Assembly: GCA_002067705.1 (NCBI GenBank)
Contig: MVRL01000088.1
Coordinates: forward strand, 58,752 to 122,751
Direction of reading: 5' to 3'
Length of the DNA stretch: 64,000 bases
Source: Methanosaeta sp. PtaU1.Bin112
GTDB lineage: Archaea; Halobacteriota; Methanosarcinia; Methanotrichales; Methanotrichaceae
Under the pieces are notes generated by a model that was not told where the DNA came from, ran no database searches, and saw nothing but the letters and a program-made list of their open reading frames with translations. Positions 1 to 9,234 of this stretch are shown one piece after another. The position numbers were made by a program, and so were the translations under genes. The stretch's first letter is position 1; every line of letters begins with the position of its first letter.

Positions 1-1
1 A

Positions 2-1162
2 AAGCTCTATGCCCTTGCCATAGTCGGCATTTTTCTTTTGATTGCCACTGGTTGGGCGGCGGAAGAGACAAGAACAGTTGTGGATGGCCGCGGTGTGGCT
101 GTGACCATTCCGGCGCAGATAGATCGAGTCGTTACGGTTTCCGCAGGCATCATTGAGGGTACGATGTATGTGTTGGGCGAGGCAGACAAAATCGTAGCAG
201 TCGGGTCGGTCTGCTCTCAGAAGGTCTCCAACTACACAATAACGACTGCGAATGGGACCCTCGAAGGCGACGGAGGGATGAATCCGGTGGCTTATCTCAG
301 TCCTCGGCTGCAAAATCTGCCGTTGCTTGGCAGCGGTACGGATATGAACTTCGAGAAGCTTGCCGGGCTTGATCCGGACCTGGTTATCATCCGTGCCTGC
401 GGCTGCAATGTCGCTTCGATGGAGGATGAAAGCACTCAGAAGACGATAAAGACCATCGAAGGGCTCGAGATTCCTGTAGTTGTGCTCCAGGGCCCCACGT
501 GCTTTGATCAGCCGAATCTCCTAGCTATGTCCGATGAAATAAGAATCATTGGCAAAGTCTTCGGAAAGGAAGAGAGGGCAGAAAAACTGGCCAATTATCT
601 CGAGTCCCAGACCGAGATTGTATTTGAGAGGACGAAGGATATCCCGGACTCAGAGAAACAGTCAGTTTTGATATTCGGAGCGTCTCCCAACTCAAGAAAA
701 GCGGGCGGCGCAGGCATGGTGAGGGGAACGGACACAATTGAGTCGTACTTCATCGAGGATATCGTTCATGCGAAGAACGCTTTCCGGGACACGGGGAGAC
801 CTACGATCTCTGCCGAACAGCTATTGTCTTTTAATCCTGATGCGATAGTGCTCGATACCGCCAATGGCTATCATCCGCCTGAGGAACTCTACTCTGCTCC
901 CTACTATCAGAATGTCGGCGAACTTTCCGCTGTAAAGAATCGCCGTGTTTTTGCCCTTCCCTGGGCGTGCTGTAGCACCAAACGTCTCGAATATCCAATT
1001 GAGGTAATGGTGATCGCCAAAGCCGCTTATCCTGATCGGTTTTCCGATATCGACCTTGAAGAGTGGCTTATCGACTTCTTCAAGAACGTGTACGATGTGG
1101 ATAACGGGACTGCAAGAGCGCTAATATCGACGCAGTGGATGGACTGGTGCGTGAAACAATGA
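2..1162 (+). CDS. ABC transporter substrate-binding protein, siderophore/cobalamin type (5'-truncated by window edge)
   Basis: Open reading frame continues upstream of base 1: the first codons encode a hydrophobic stretch (LAIVGIFLLIATGWAA) that is the end of a signal peptide, so the start codon lies outside the window. The mature part follows the Peripla_BP_2 (BtuF/FepB) layout: an N-terminal lobe beginning with the DGRGVAVTIPAQIDRVV strand, a central helix with FGKEERAEKLANYLE, and a C-terminal lobe with AVKNRRVFALPWACC. It should bind a metal chelate or corrinoid outside the membrane. Unlike the binding proteins that follow, it has no dockerin-like loops. Two methyltransferase genes follow closely (25 bp to the first). 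Its C-terminal tail (EEWLIDFFKNVYDV) resembles the FYG-type tail of the proteins at 6655 and 9235. Confidence 0.88.
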   Translation, partial: KLYALAIVGIFLLIATGWAAEETRTVVDGRGVAVTIPAQIDRVVTVSAGIIEGTMYVLGEADKIVAVGSVCSQKVSNYTITTANGTLEGDGGMNPVAYLSPRLQNLPLLGSGTDMNFEKLAGLDPDLVIIRACGCNVASMEDESTQKTIKTIEGLEIPVVVLQGPTCFDQPNLLAMSDEIRIIGKVFGKEERAEKLANYLESQTEIVFERTKDIPDSEKQSVLIFGASPNSRKAGGAGMVRGTDTIESYFIEDIVHAKNAFRDTGRPTISAEQLLSFNPDAIVLDTANGYHPPEELYSAPYYQNVGELSAVKNRRVFALPWACCSTKRLEYPIEVMVIAKAAYPDRFSDIDLEEWLIDFFKNVYDVDNGTARALISTQWMDWCVKQ

Positions 1163-1187
1163 GCTTTGCTTCAAATGAGGTATGCTG

Positions 1188-2078
1188 ATGCAAACAAATG
1201 TTTACAATGCAGAGATGGTCTCTAGGGATGTAGACTGGAATTCTGTCTGGAAAACCCTCTACGAAAAGAACGCAGAGTGCCGAGGGCGAGGGGACTGCGC
1301 TTCGATCTGGGCCACTAGAGATCGTGCTCGTGCGTTTTTGGCGCAGTCGCAAGAGAGGCCTGAGCGCATTCTTAAAGACATCGAGGGCTTGCCTCTCAAG
1401 GCCGATTCAAAGGTTCTGGACATCGGCGCCGGACCCGGCACTCTGGCCGTTCCACTTGCGGCGCGCGTTGCCCATGTGACCGCCGTCGAGCCTGCTGCGG
1501 GAATGGCGGAGGTGATGAGCGAGCATGCCCGGGAAAAGGGTGTAACAAACCTCTCAATTGTTCGCAAACGCTGGGAGGATGTCGATTACAGCAAAGATCT
1601 CCAAGGTCCCTATGATATCGTCATCGCTCGGCATTCGCTCGGCATGCCGAATATCAGGGATGCGGTAAAAGCGATGTGCGAGGCATCGTCAGAATGGGTC
1701 TATCTCTTCTGGTTTGCCGGGAGCACTGGCTGGGAGAAGGCAATGGTAGATCTATGGCCTAAACTGCATGGTCGAGAATACCGGTCCGGTCCAAAGGCGG
1801 ACATACTCTACAACGTCCTCTACTCGATGGGTATCTATCCCAATATGGAGACGGTGCAGATGGAGTACGCCCGCAAGTTTTCCGATATCAATGCCGCTGT
1901 GAAAGAGTTTCGGGAGCAGTACTTGATATCATCCCCTGCCCAGGAGGAGGTCCTGCGAGAGCATTTGCAGAAGAGCCTTTCAAGGACCGGCGATGGTCTG
2001 CAGGATTCGATGATGACGAGGCAGGTAAGGTTCTGGTGGAATGTAAATCAGCATAACCAACTTCTCCAGGAATATTAA
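1188..2078 (+). CDS. Class I SAM-dependent methyltransferase, transporter-associated family
   Basis: Rossmann-fold methyltransferase with SAM motif I DIGAGPGT (residues about 78-85 from the start chosen here) and the acidic end of strand 2 in VTAVEPAAGM. The N-terminus has a WNSVW motif and a CASIWATR segment that are repeated in the protein at 33362; the C-terminal half (LHGREYRSGPKADILYNVLYSMGIYPN) is also nearly the same there, so the two are close paralogues. A more distant relative is encoded at 28410-29270. ATG at 1188 is preferred over ATG at 1182 because the TGAGG at 1176-1180 is then correctly spaced. Substrate unknown. All three copies lie next to metal/cofactor-related genes, which suggests methylation of an imported or secreted chelator or tetrapyrrole (inference). 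Confidence 0.85.
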   Translation: MQTNVYNAEMVSRDVDWNSVWKTLYEKNAECRGRGDCASIWATRDRARAFLAQSQERPERILKDIEGLPLKADSKVLDIGAGPGTLAVPLAARVAHVTAVEPAAGMAEVMSEHAREKGVTNLSIVRKRWEDVDYSKDLQGPYDIVIARHSLGMPNIRDAVKAMCEASSEWVYLFWFAGSTGWEKAMVDLWPKLHGREYRSGPKADILYNVLYSMGIYPNMETVQMEYARKFSDINAAVKEFREQYLISSPAQEEVLREHLQKSLSRTGDGLQDSMMTRQVRFWWNVNQHNQLLQEY

Positions 2079-2084
2079 TTCCAT

Positions 2085-3128
2085 GTGATTGACATGCTGA
2101 AAAAAATTAAGCAGGACTTCGAGCAGGTTCTGGAGTCAGATAAGGACTCCCGCGATCTGCGCAGCTTATCCATGTCCCTGGATACGTTCTACGCTCTCAC
2201 CTCAGCCCTTGAGGTGGGCATATTTCAGAGTCTTATGCAGCCCAAGTGCTCTTCAGAGGTAGCCGCAGAACTGGGCCTTCATGCAGAGATCACTGAAAAG
2301 CTCTGCAAGGCTCTTGCATCGAGAGGATATCTTTTCAGAGAGGGCGGCAGTTATGCCCTCTCCGATCAAGCCAGGACATTTCTCACCGAGTCCTCGCCGT
2401 TCTATCAAGGAAACCTCATAAAATTGATGCAGAGAACACGCGCGCAGCGGTGGAGCAGCCTGGCCAGAGCACTCAAAGAAGGCCCTATCGCCGCTCCGTC
2501 TGGAGCGCAGGTCTTCGATGAGTTCTTCGCCCTGGCGATGGCCGAGGGCGCAGTTGGAGGATCGCTGCAAAGGACGGTAAGAGCGCTAAAGAGGATGCCA
2601 CAATTTCATGAGGCCAGAAAGTGCCTAGACCTTGGGGGCAGTCATGGGCTGTACTCACTGGCATTTGCTCGTTTGAATCCGGATCTTGAGGTAGTGCTCT
2701 TTGATCTTGCCAAAGTAATAGAGGGCGCTGCAAAAAAAGTGGTGTCTGATTCGGAGAAGATAGTCACAATGGCAGGAGATTTCAATAGCGATGATCTGGG
2801 CAAGGATTACGATTTTGTCTTTGCCTCTGATGTGCTCTACAGGAATGAAGAATCGCTCCGTCCTTTGCTGACCAGGATCAGGGAAAGCCTGAAACATGAT
2901 GGGCTGCTGATTAGCAAGCACTATCATATCGATGACCTCGTTAGCGACTCTTCGGCCGTTCTCTTCGATCTGATGTTCTCCGTATCCGGGACAGGTGGTG
3001 TCGTCTATTCGTCTGCTGGTTTCTGTCGCCTCCTGGAGTCGGCTGGATTTTCAATCGTTCAGGTGGATGATATCAGCAGCCCGGCAAGTCCCAGCAAGAT
3101 CATAACCGCAAGGAAACTCGGGCATTGA
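2085..3128 (+). CDS. O-methyltransferase-like protein (dimerisation domain plus SAM domain)
   Basis: The first ~95 residues form a winged-helix dimerisation region (ALTSALEVGIFQSL, SSEVAAELGL, then ALASRGYLFREGGSYALSDQA) as in hydroxyindole/caffeate-type O-methyltransferases. A SAM-binding domain follows, with motif I CLDLGGSHG near residues 180-188, acidic residues in VVLFDLAKV and a FASDVLYR catalytic-loop region. GTG at 2085 gives the longest frame; ATG at 2094 is an alternative. It starts 6 bp after the upstream methyltransferase, so the two are probably co-transcribed with the binding protein at 2. The family methylates oxygen (or occasionally C/N) on small aromatic molecules; the substrate here is unknown. 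Confidence 0.8.
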   Translation: MIDMLKKIKQDFEQVLESDKDSRDLRSLSMSLDTFYALTSALEVGIFQSLMQPKCSSEVAAELGLHAEITEKLCKALASRGYLFREGGSYALSDQARTFLTESSPFYQGNLIKLMQRTRAQRWSSLARALKEGPIAAPSGAQVFDEFFALAMAEGAVGGSLQRTVRALKRMPQFHEARKCLDLGGSHGLYSLAFARLNPDLEVVLFDLAKVIEGAAKKVVSDSEKIVTMAGDFNSDDLGKDYDFVFASDVLYRNEESLRPLLTRIRESLKHDGLLISKHYHIDDLVSDSSAVLFDLMFSVSGTGGVVYSSAGFCRLLESAGFSIVQVDDISSPASPSKIITARKLGH

Positions 3129-3239
3129 AGTTTTGCAGCAGATATATACTCCTGCAAAATTCTATTATTTTGATCATTTGTCTACTTATTAAATGCACCA
3201 TATTCATAAACCGTAACAATTATTGCTAATCAAATAGAA

Positions 3240-3319
3240 AGATTTAATACCAATAACGATATTTTGGATTGCAGTGTAATTCACGCAGATGGCATGCATG
3301 CAGATGAAGTCTTCACTGC
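3240..3319 (+). promoter_or_regulatory. Candidate promoter and hairpin leader before the dockerin-binding-protein array
   Basis: The 245-bp gap 3129-3373 is AT-rich. A TATA-like GATTTAATAC lies at 3241-3250. About 25 bp downstream, where a transcript would start, GCAGTG (3271-3276) pairs with CACTGC (3314-3319) around a perfect 10-bp palindrome GCATGCATGC (3292-3301). This could be a leader hairpin or an operator for the long + strand array. Function inferred from position only. Confidence 0.35.
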
Positions 3320-3373
3320 AGGAACGATGAAAATGATGTTAGTGTTGGGAAATAAAATGGAGAGATTCGTCAA

Positions 3374-4603
3374 ATGAAGCTTATTATTTTGATTTCAGTG
3401 ATCATATTGGCTCTGGTTCCAGTATCTAATGCATCCGGCTGGACCTTGGAGATCTTCGGAAACGCCAACTTGGATGATACCATCGATGAAGAAGACATAA
3501 GATATGTTGGGGGGATACTTGCCGGAAGCAATAATTCGACTGATTTCGCCGATGCCAACCACGACGGCCTGGTGGACGGAAAAGACATCGAGCAGATAAG
3601 GTCAATTATTAATGGCGAGGAGAAGGAGCTTACCCTCTTGGATACGGCAGGCCGGGTTGTCACCGTTAAGAAGCCTCTAAAGACCCTGGTGGGCTCAAAT
3701 ATTGCTGTTATGAAATCACTGGGATTGGACATTAAGGACATGGTTATCGGAAGATATAACCAGGTCGATGTGCAGGCCTTCCCAGAGCTTTCCGATGAGC
3801 TTCTCGATGTTGGATCTGGCTGGTCTCCTGACATTGAAAAAATCCTCAAGCTCAATCCTGATGTGGTGTTCCTCTATCCACCCGGATTTACCTATGATAC
3901 AAAGCCAACATTACAGTCTCTTGAGTCATCGGGAATGACCGTTCTCTGCTTCAAGCTGCAGACTCCGCAGATTCACCGGGAAGAGGTAACCAAGCTGGGA
4001 TACATCTTCAACAAGAGAGATGAGGCAGAGAGGTATCTCGACTGGTATGAGGGAGTAATCGATGATGTTAAGGAGACTGCCAAAAGCATTCCAGACGAGA
4101 AAAAGGTCAAGGTATACTTCGAGTCCTATAAGCCGTATACCAGCTATCCTCAATACGGATACATCAACGAATCCGGCGGCATAGACATATTTGCAGGAAG
4201 GCCTGGGGGTGAGGTTGATCCTGAGGCGGTGGTGAATGCCGATCCTGATGTCATTCTTAAGGTGGCTTATCCTGGTGGAGGATATGAAAAGGATGCTGAA
4301 AACAACTCGGATATTATGGCGCTGCGTGATGAGATCCTGAGCCGTCCGGAACTTGCAAATGTTACTGCAGTTAAGAATGGTCGAGTCTATATCATTACCT
4401 CTTATTTGCTGACGTATCTTCCCCACTGCAATAACCTGGAATGCTTCCAGATAGCCTATCAAGCCAAATGGTTCTATCCGGATCTGTTCCCGAAGCTTGA
4501 TCCGGATGCAATTCTGGAAGGCTATCTGACCGAGTTTCAGGGATGGAATTTCGATCTGAACAAGAATGGTGTGTTCGTCTATCCGCCGCTGGGGGAGAAT
4601 TGA
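3374..4603 (+). CDS. Dockerin-fused ABC substrate-binding protein, copy 1
   Basis: Signal peptide (residues 1-20, cleavage near SNA-SG), then two calcium-loop motifs, N30-D41 (NANLDDTIDEED) and D60-D71 (DANHDGLVDGKD), each followed by a short helix: the layout of a type I dockerin. A Peripla_BP_2 fold follows from about residue 86 (LTLLDTAGRVVTVKKPLKTLV). The end is the YPP-type tail (DAILEGYLTEFQGWNFDL...VYPPLGEN). It is the first gene after a candidate promoter and is followed by a permease and an ATPase, so it is the natural partner of that transporter. The second loop is less canonical (GLVDGKD) than in later copies. The dockerin implies docking to a cohesin-bearing surface protein, which I do not see in the window. 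Ligand unknown. Confidence 0.92.
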   Translation: MKLIILISVIILALVPVSNASGWTLEIFGNANLDDTIDEEDIRYVGGILAGSNNSTDFADANHDGLVDGKDIEQIRSIINGEEKELTLLDTAGRVVTVKKPLKTLVGSNIAVMKSLGLDIKDMVIGRYNQVDVQAFPELSDELLDVGSGWSPDIEKILKLNPDVVFLYPPGFTYDTKPTLQSLESSGMTVLCFKLQTPQIHREEVTKLGYIFNKRDEAERYLDWYEGVIDDVKETAKSIPDEKKVKVYFESYKPYTSYPQYGYINESGGIDIFAGRPGGEVDPEAVVNADPDVILKVAYPGGGYEKDAENNSDIMALRDEILSRPELANVTAVKNGRVYIITSYLLTYLPHCNNLECFQIAYQAKWFYPDLFPKLDPDAILEGYLTEFQGWNFDLNKNGVFVYPPLGEN

Positions 4604-4614
4604 CGGAAATATCC

Positions 4615-4621
4615 TTTTTTT
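4615..4621 (+). terminator. Oligo-T stretch between binding protein and permease
   Basis: Seven consecutive T residues 11 bp after the stop codon of the binding protein. Archaeal RNA polymerase can terminate at such runs. Partial termination here would leave more binding protein than permease, but there is no hairpin and this is only a suggestion. Confidence 0.3.
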
Positions 4622-4694
4622 GGATTGGTCGCACAAATGGGGTGCTTGCAGATGTCTCGAACAGGTGCCCGTCAGCGGGATTGTGAAGTAAAGC

Positions 4695-5780
4695 ATGATA
4701 GAAGAAAACGCAGATGCCGCTGCAAAGAGGCAGGAGGCATTGGATGAATATGAGTCGTTTATAGGCAGGAAGATATTTTTTATATCTTTCTTTATCTTAT
4801 TAACTGTCCTTCTTTGCGGCATAAGCATATCTTTGGGTCCTTTGAAATTCTCCATCCTTGAAGTGTACGCTACAATTTTCGACAGATTCTTTCCTAACTT
4901 TTTCTCTGTCCCAGATCTGGCCCCAATAGTCGTCTGGAACGTAAGGCTTACCCGAGTTGTGATGGGTGTTCTCGCCGGGATAGGGCTTGCAGTTGCAGGC
5001 GCATCGATGCAGGGGATACTCAGAAATCCATTGGCTTCGCCCTTTACCCTGGGAATATCTGCAGGGGCAGGACTAGGCGCAGCACTGGCCATCATAGCAG
5101 GAGTGGGAATCGGTGGCAGCAGCGGGCTTCTCCTGGTTGCAAATGCGTTCATCTTCTCATTGATTCCATCATTTGTCATCGTCGGGCTGGCCCGGTTCAA
5201 GCGTGCCACACCCGAGACTATGATCCTTGCCGGAATCGCCATGACTTATATCTTCAGTGCGGTATCGTCGCTCCTCCATTACTTCTCAGATGCAGATGCA
5301 CTCAAGGACGTTGTGGTCTGGCTGATGGGTGACCTCGGGAAGGCCACCTGGGGGGATTTCTACACCGTAGGAATTGTGCTGGCGATCTGCATTCCTCTGC
5401 TCATCTGGAAATCATGGGATCTTAATGTGATGGGAGGCGGAGACGAAGCTGCAAAGAGCCTCGGCATAAATGTCGAGCAGACCAGGATCTTCATCATGAT
5501 TGTCGCATCGCTTATTGCAGCAGTGATTGTGTGTTTTACCGGAATGATCGGGTTTATAGGGTTAGTTGCTCCTCATATAACTCGCATATGCATCGGCGGA
5601 GATAACCGATTTGTAATTCCCGCATCCGGCCTTTTCGGAGCTGCCTTTTTAGTGGCGGCGGACATCATTGCCAGAGAGGCCATGTCTCCTTTGATCATCC
5701 CCGTCGGAATCGTCACTTCCTGCGTTGGCGGTCCTCTGTTTCTCTACCTCATTGCCAGGAAGAAGAAGGATTATTGGTGA
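4695..5780 (+). CDS. FecCD/BtuC-family ABC transporter permease
   Basis: About 361 residues with roughly ten hydrophobic segments, the usual size for FecCD/BtuC permeases. Family landmarks: RLTRVVMGVLAGIGLAVAG, then MQGILRNPLASPFTLGISAGAGLGAAL, the GDEAAKSLGIN loop that contacts the ATPase, and GFIGLVAPHITRICIGGDNR. The cytoplasmic N-terminus is long and charged (about 35 residues). The ATPase gene follows after 9 bp, and the dockerin-binding protein precedes it by 91 bp. It probably works as a homodimer importing a metal-chelate or corrinoid. It is the only permease inside the dockerin array, so several binding proteins may share it. Confidence 0.93.
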   Translation: MIEENADAAAKRQEALDEYESFIGRKIFFISFFILLTVLLCGISISLGPLKFSILEVYATIFDRFFPNFFSVPDLAPIVVWNVRLTRVVMGVLAGIGLAVAGASMQGILRNPLASPFTLGISAGAGLGAALAIIAGVGIGGSSGLLLVANAFIFSLIPSFVIVGLARFKRATPETMILAGIAMTYIFSAVSSLLHYFSDADALKDVVVWLMGDLGKATWGDFYTVGIVLAICIPLLIWKSWDLNVMGGGDEAAKSLGINVEQTRIFIMIVASLIAAVIVCFTGMIGFIGLVAPHITRICIGGDNRFVIPASGLFGAAFLVAADIIAREAMSPLIIPVGIVTSCVGGPLFLYLIARKKKDYW

Positions 5781-5789
5781 AGTGAAAAC

Positions 5790-6581
5790 ATGAAATTAAA
5801 GGTGATGGATGTCGAGTTCGGTTATGCAAGCACCCCCATACTGAGAGGCGTGAATCTTGAGCTGGCCAGATCAGAAGTTTTGAGCATTGTGGGACCGAAT
5901 GGCGCTGGCAAATCCACTTTGATTCGTTGCATTAATCGGATTCTAAATCCTCAGAAAGGGTGCATACAACTGGATGGAAGCGATATCTTCCAGATGACCA
6001 GAATGCAGATCGCAAGGCAGCTTGGATATATTCCTCAAAGCGATCATCAGTCATTTCCGGCTACGGTATTTGATGTTGTTCTCATGGGAAGGCGTCCACA
6101 TATCGGCTGGCGCAGCGGCAGGCGTGACAAGGAAAAGGTCCTGGATGTTTTGCAAATGCTGAATATTGAGCAGCTAGCCATGAGGGACGTAAATGAGATC
6201 AGCGGCGGTCAGCGCCAGAAGGTGCTGATTGCCAGAGCGCTTGCCCAGGAGCCAGATGTTCTCTTGCTCGACGAGCCCACATCGAACCTGGACATCAGAC
6301 ATCAGCTTGAGGTCATGGATGCGATCAGGACGCTTGTTGCAGAGAAGAACATCTCTGCGATAATGGCCATCCACGACCTCAATCTCGGATCCAGGTACTC
6401 AGACCGGATGATTATGCTGAAAAAGGGAGTAATTGCTGCAGCCGGCAGTCCATTCTCGGTTTTAACAGAAGATAATATCAAACAGGTTTATGGGGTGGAT
6501 GCTGCGGTGAAAGAAGAGGATGGCCTTCCATACGTTGTTCCAAAGAGCCCTATAAAGCATAATGGTGGGAAGCAGTTATGA
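5790..6581 (+). CDS. ABC transporter ATPase, FepC/BtuD type
   Basis: 263 residues, complete. Walker A GPNGAGKST (residues 35-43), Q-loop region YIPQSDHQSFP, signature ISGGQRQ (137-143), Walker B VLLLDEP (157-163), D-loop SNLD and switch histidine in AIMAIHDLNLG. The QSFPATVFDVVLMGRRPHIGW segment is typical of the iron-siderophore/B12 subclass. It forms the importer with the permease 9 bp upstream. Its closest relative in the window by eye is the ATPase at 25700-26491 (same length, same MGRRPHIGW segment). Confidence 0.95.
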   Translation: MKLKVMDVEFGYASTPILRGVNLELARSEVLSIVGPNGAGKSTLIRCINRILNPQKGCIQLDGSDIFQMTRMQIARQLGYIPQSDHQSFPATVFDVVLMGRRPHIGWRSGRRDKEKVLDVLQMLNIEQLAMRDVNEISGGQRQKVLIARALAQEPDVLLLDEPTSNLDIRHQLEVMDAIRTLVAEKNISAIMAIHDLNLGSRYSDRMIMLKKGVIAAAGSPFSVLTEDNIKQVYGVDAAVKEEDGLPYVVPKSPIKHNGGKQL

Positions 6582-6654
6582 AAGAATTCATACAAATTGG
6601 AGGATTTTTCAAATTAATTAATTTACAAATAATTGTGGGTGGTGAACAGAAAAA

Positions 6655-7914
6655 ATGAGACTATTTGGATTTGCGGTTTTGGTGGCGCTTTTAGCTTCGT
6701 CCGTATCAATGACTGTGGCTACAGTTGCCCCAGATGGTCACTCATTGAAGGTTTTTGGCAACGCCAACATGGACGATGCCATAGATGAAGAGGACATCGA
6801 ATACGTGCGGGGGATCATTGAGGGGACTAACGCGGTCACGGAGCTGGCAGATGCCAACTACAATGGCAAGATCGACGAAGAGGACATAGCTCAAATTGAG
6901 CTGATAATCTCCGGAGATGAGACTGAGCTTACCCTCATCGATATGGCAAATAGGACGGTTACGATCCCGATGCCTGTAGAACGTGTGGTTCCTGCAGGGC
7001 TTAAGGATGATTTCAGAACGCTCATCCAGCTTGGTGCAGCCGATAAAATCGTGGGAATAAATAACTACGTCAAAGAGTATTCCTATGAAAAACCCGCCAC
7101 ATATTGGGCTCCAGAACGCGATGCTGCGCCAGAGTTAGGAAGCCTTCCTGATGTCGGCGGGTATAAGACACCCAATATAGAGATAATAGTCTCTCTTAAA
7201 CCGGATGTTATCTTCGAATATGCACCCATTCCGGATGTAGCCGACTCAATTCAGGATAAGATCGGCGTTCCTGTCGTATGCGTTGAGAGTTCACAATTCG
7301 ATTTTGATATGCTTAGGATCATGGGTCTGATTACAGGAACAGAAGACCGGGCAGAGGAGCTAATATCGTACGCCAATGATAATATCGCGAATATAACGGC
7401 AGTCACATCGAAAATACCGGAAAGCGAGAAGCCAAAGGTCTATTGCGTATCTGGTACCAGCGGCGTCGCGGAGATAACAAAAACCTGGGGTCGCTACGAT
7501 CCTATAAACATAGCCGGCGGCATAAATGTGGCTGAGGAATTTGTTACCAGCAGTGGCAGCGTAATGGTCTCGAAGGAGCAGATTTTGGCCTGGAATCCAG
7601 ACATAATTCTGATTCATGGAGTTTCACCGCCTCATGCGATCTCAATAGAGGATGTGCTTTCGGATCCTGACTTGCAGAAAGTTAATGCAGTGAAAAACCG
7701 AAATGTCAATTATACAAAGGGATATGCGATTGGGTGGGATCCAGCAACAGGGCTTTCTGAATGCTATTACCTGGCCAAGCTATTCCATCCAGACCTGTTT
7801 ATCGATTTGGATGAGGAAGAGATCGGTGACGAGATTCTGGAGACGTTTTATGGCATTAAAGGTCTCTATACGAACATGCTGGATTTATCTGATCGCTATC
7901 GGTGGATGAGTTAA
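6655..7914 (+). CDS. Dockerin-fused ABC substrate-binding protein, copy 2 (FYG-tail subtype)
   Basis: Signal peptide about 1-25. Calcium loops at N36-D47 (NANMDDAIDEED) and D67-D78 (DANYNGKIDEED; the fifth position is Asn rather than Asp). Binding-protein fold from about residue 92. Instead of the YPP tail it ends in EILETFYGIKGLYTNMLD...YRWMS, shared with copy 4 at 9235. It also shares a SEKPKVYCVSGTSG / VNYTKGYAIGWDPATG region with copy 4, marking a second ligand class within the array. Preceded by 73 bp after the ATPase gene, with a GGTGG upstream of the ATG. Confidence 0.92.
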   Translation: MRLFGFAVLVALLASSVSMTVATVAPDGHSLKVFGNANMDDAIDEEDIEYVRGIIEGTNAVTELADANYNGKIDEEDIAQIELIISGDETELTLIDMANRTVTIPMPVERVVPAGLKDDFRTLIQLGAADKIVGINNYVKEYSYEKPATYWAPERDAAPELGSLPDVGGYKTPNIEIIVSLKPDVIFEYAPIPDVADSIQDKIGVPVVCVESSQFDFDMLRIMGLITGTEDRAEELISYANDNIANITAVTSKIPESEKPKVYCVSGTSGVAEITKTWGRYDPINIAGGINVAEEFVTSSGSVMVSKEQILAWNPDIILIHGVSPPHAISIEDVLSDPDLQKVNAVKNRNVNYTKGYAIGWDPATGLSECYYLAKLFHPDLFIDLDEEEIGDEILETFYGIKGLYTNMLDLSDRYRWMS

Positions 7915-7948
7915 TTGCGCAATAATTGCTACATTTAGTGGGTGGAAT

Positions 7949-9214
7949 ATGAAGAAATTGGTCGCTATATTGGCTGCATTGCTGTCTTGCTTGTCATTGG
8001 CAGTTGCGATAGGTATTGCCTCGGAATCTGCATTGAAGGTCTTCGGTAATGCCAATATGGATAATGCTATAGACGGAGCAGACATTGAATTTTTGCAGGG
8101 GATTATTGATGGGAAGAACAAAGAAACAGAACTGGCAGACGCCAATCATGATGGCAAGGTCGACGAGAATGACATAGCTCAAATCAGGCTGATAATCGCC
8201 GGAAAAGAAACCGATCTTACCATCATCGATATGGCAAATAGAACTGTTATGATCCCCCTGCCAGTAGACGGCGTCGTTCTTACTCATCGTGAGCAATATG
8301 AGCAATTGAGAGCTATTAAGGTGCCTGCTGATGTAGTTCTCACTGCGGAACGCCAGATTCAGACGATGGGTGAGTATGAAAAATACTTTGCAGAATATCA
8401 GGACTTGCCGGATGTGGGAAGCAACAGCGACCCTAACATTGAAGCGATAATCGGGCTGCATCCGGATCTGATTCTTATGGGTTCATATGGGGAAAACTCT
8501 TCTCAGCATTCTTCCTCTCTTAGCGTTTTCGAATCCGCAGGCATTCCCGTGGTCTATTCGCACGAAACTGATAAGAATTTTGCTGATAATATCCGAATGC
8601 TTGGGTGCATTTTTGGCAAGACAAATGAGGCCAATGATTACGTTGATTGGCGTGAGGATCTCATCGCCAATATTAAGGAACATCTGGTGAAAGTTCCTGA
8701 TGAAAATAAGCAGAAGGTGTATGTTGAATGGTATGGAAAATACGTAACCAGCAATGAAGAGGCCACGCATATTAAGGCATTGGGTGGCAGGGATATCTTC
8801 GGAGGAGAGGCAAGCGGTTCTATAAACCCGGAAGAGATCGTCAAGCAGAATCCCGACATTGTGATTCTCATTGGCGGGAGGGGTAGCGGGTATATCACAG
8901 ATAACATAACCGAACTCAAAAAATTGAGAGATGAATTCATAAACCGGAAGGAACTGCAAGATGTGACCGCAGTCAAAACCGGAGATGTCTACGCAATGAG
9001 CGTTTACATTACAGGAACTGGGTGCTGTCATGGTGGCAGGGATTTTGTTCAGGATGCGTATTTTGCCAAATGGCTCAATCCTGCGTATTTCGAGGATTTT
9101 GATCCAAAAACGATCCATCAGGAGTATTTAACGAGGTTTCAGGGATTAGATTGGGAGCTGGATAAGCACGGCGTGTACGTATATCATCCTGTAAAGCATC
9201 CTAAAGGAAATTGA
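7949..9214 (+). CDS. Dockerin-fused ABC substrate-binding protein, copy 3
   Basis: 421 residues. Signal peptide about 1-24, loops N34-D45 (NANMDNAIDGAD) and D64-D75 (DANHDGKVDEND). The sequence between the dockerin and the binding fold (LTIIDMANRTVMIPLPV) is almost the same as in copy 2 (LTLIDMANRTVTIPMPV), but the body and the tail (IHQEYLTRFQGLDWELDKHGVYVYHPV) belong to the YPP-type class. This mosaic pattern suggests that dockerin and binding halves have been reassorted between copies. A GTGCCHGG cysteine pair lies in the C-terminal lobe, as CRGS/CRSF does in copies at 15557 and 21871. Confidence 0.92.
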   Translation: MKKLVAILAALLSCLSLAVAIGIASESALKVFGNANMDNAIDGADIEFLQGIIDGKNKETELADANHDGKVDENDIAQIRLIIAGKETDLTIIDMANRTVMIPLPVDGVVLTHREQYEQLRAIKVPADVVLTAERQIQTMGEYEKYFAEYQDLPDVGSNSDPNIEAIIGLHPDLILMGSYGENSSQHSSSLSVFESAGIPVVYSHETDKNFADNIRMLGCIFGKTNEANDYVDWREDLIANIKEHLVKVPDENKQKVYVEWYGKYVTSNEEATHIKALGGRDIFGGEASGSINPEEIVKQNPDIVILIGGRGSGYITDNITELKKLRDEFINRKELQDVTAVKTGDVYAMSVYITGTGCCHGGRDFVQDAYFAKWLNPAYFEDFDPKTIHQEYLTRFQGLDWELDKHGVYVYHPVKHPKGN

Positions 9215-9234
9215 GCTGAATTAATCGAGGGCTT

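Noticed and set aside
3926..5242. 438-codon open frame on the - strand
   Set aside because: It runs antisense across a well-supported binding-protein gene and a permease gene, has no ribosome site or recognisable domain, and arises from codon bias of the + strand genes.
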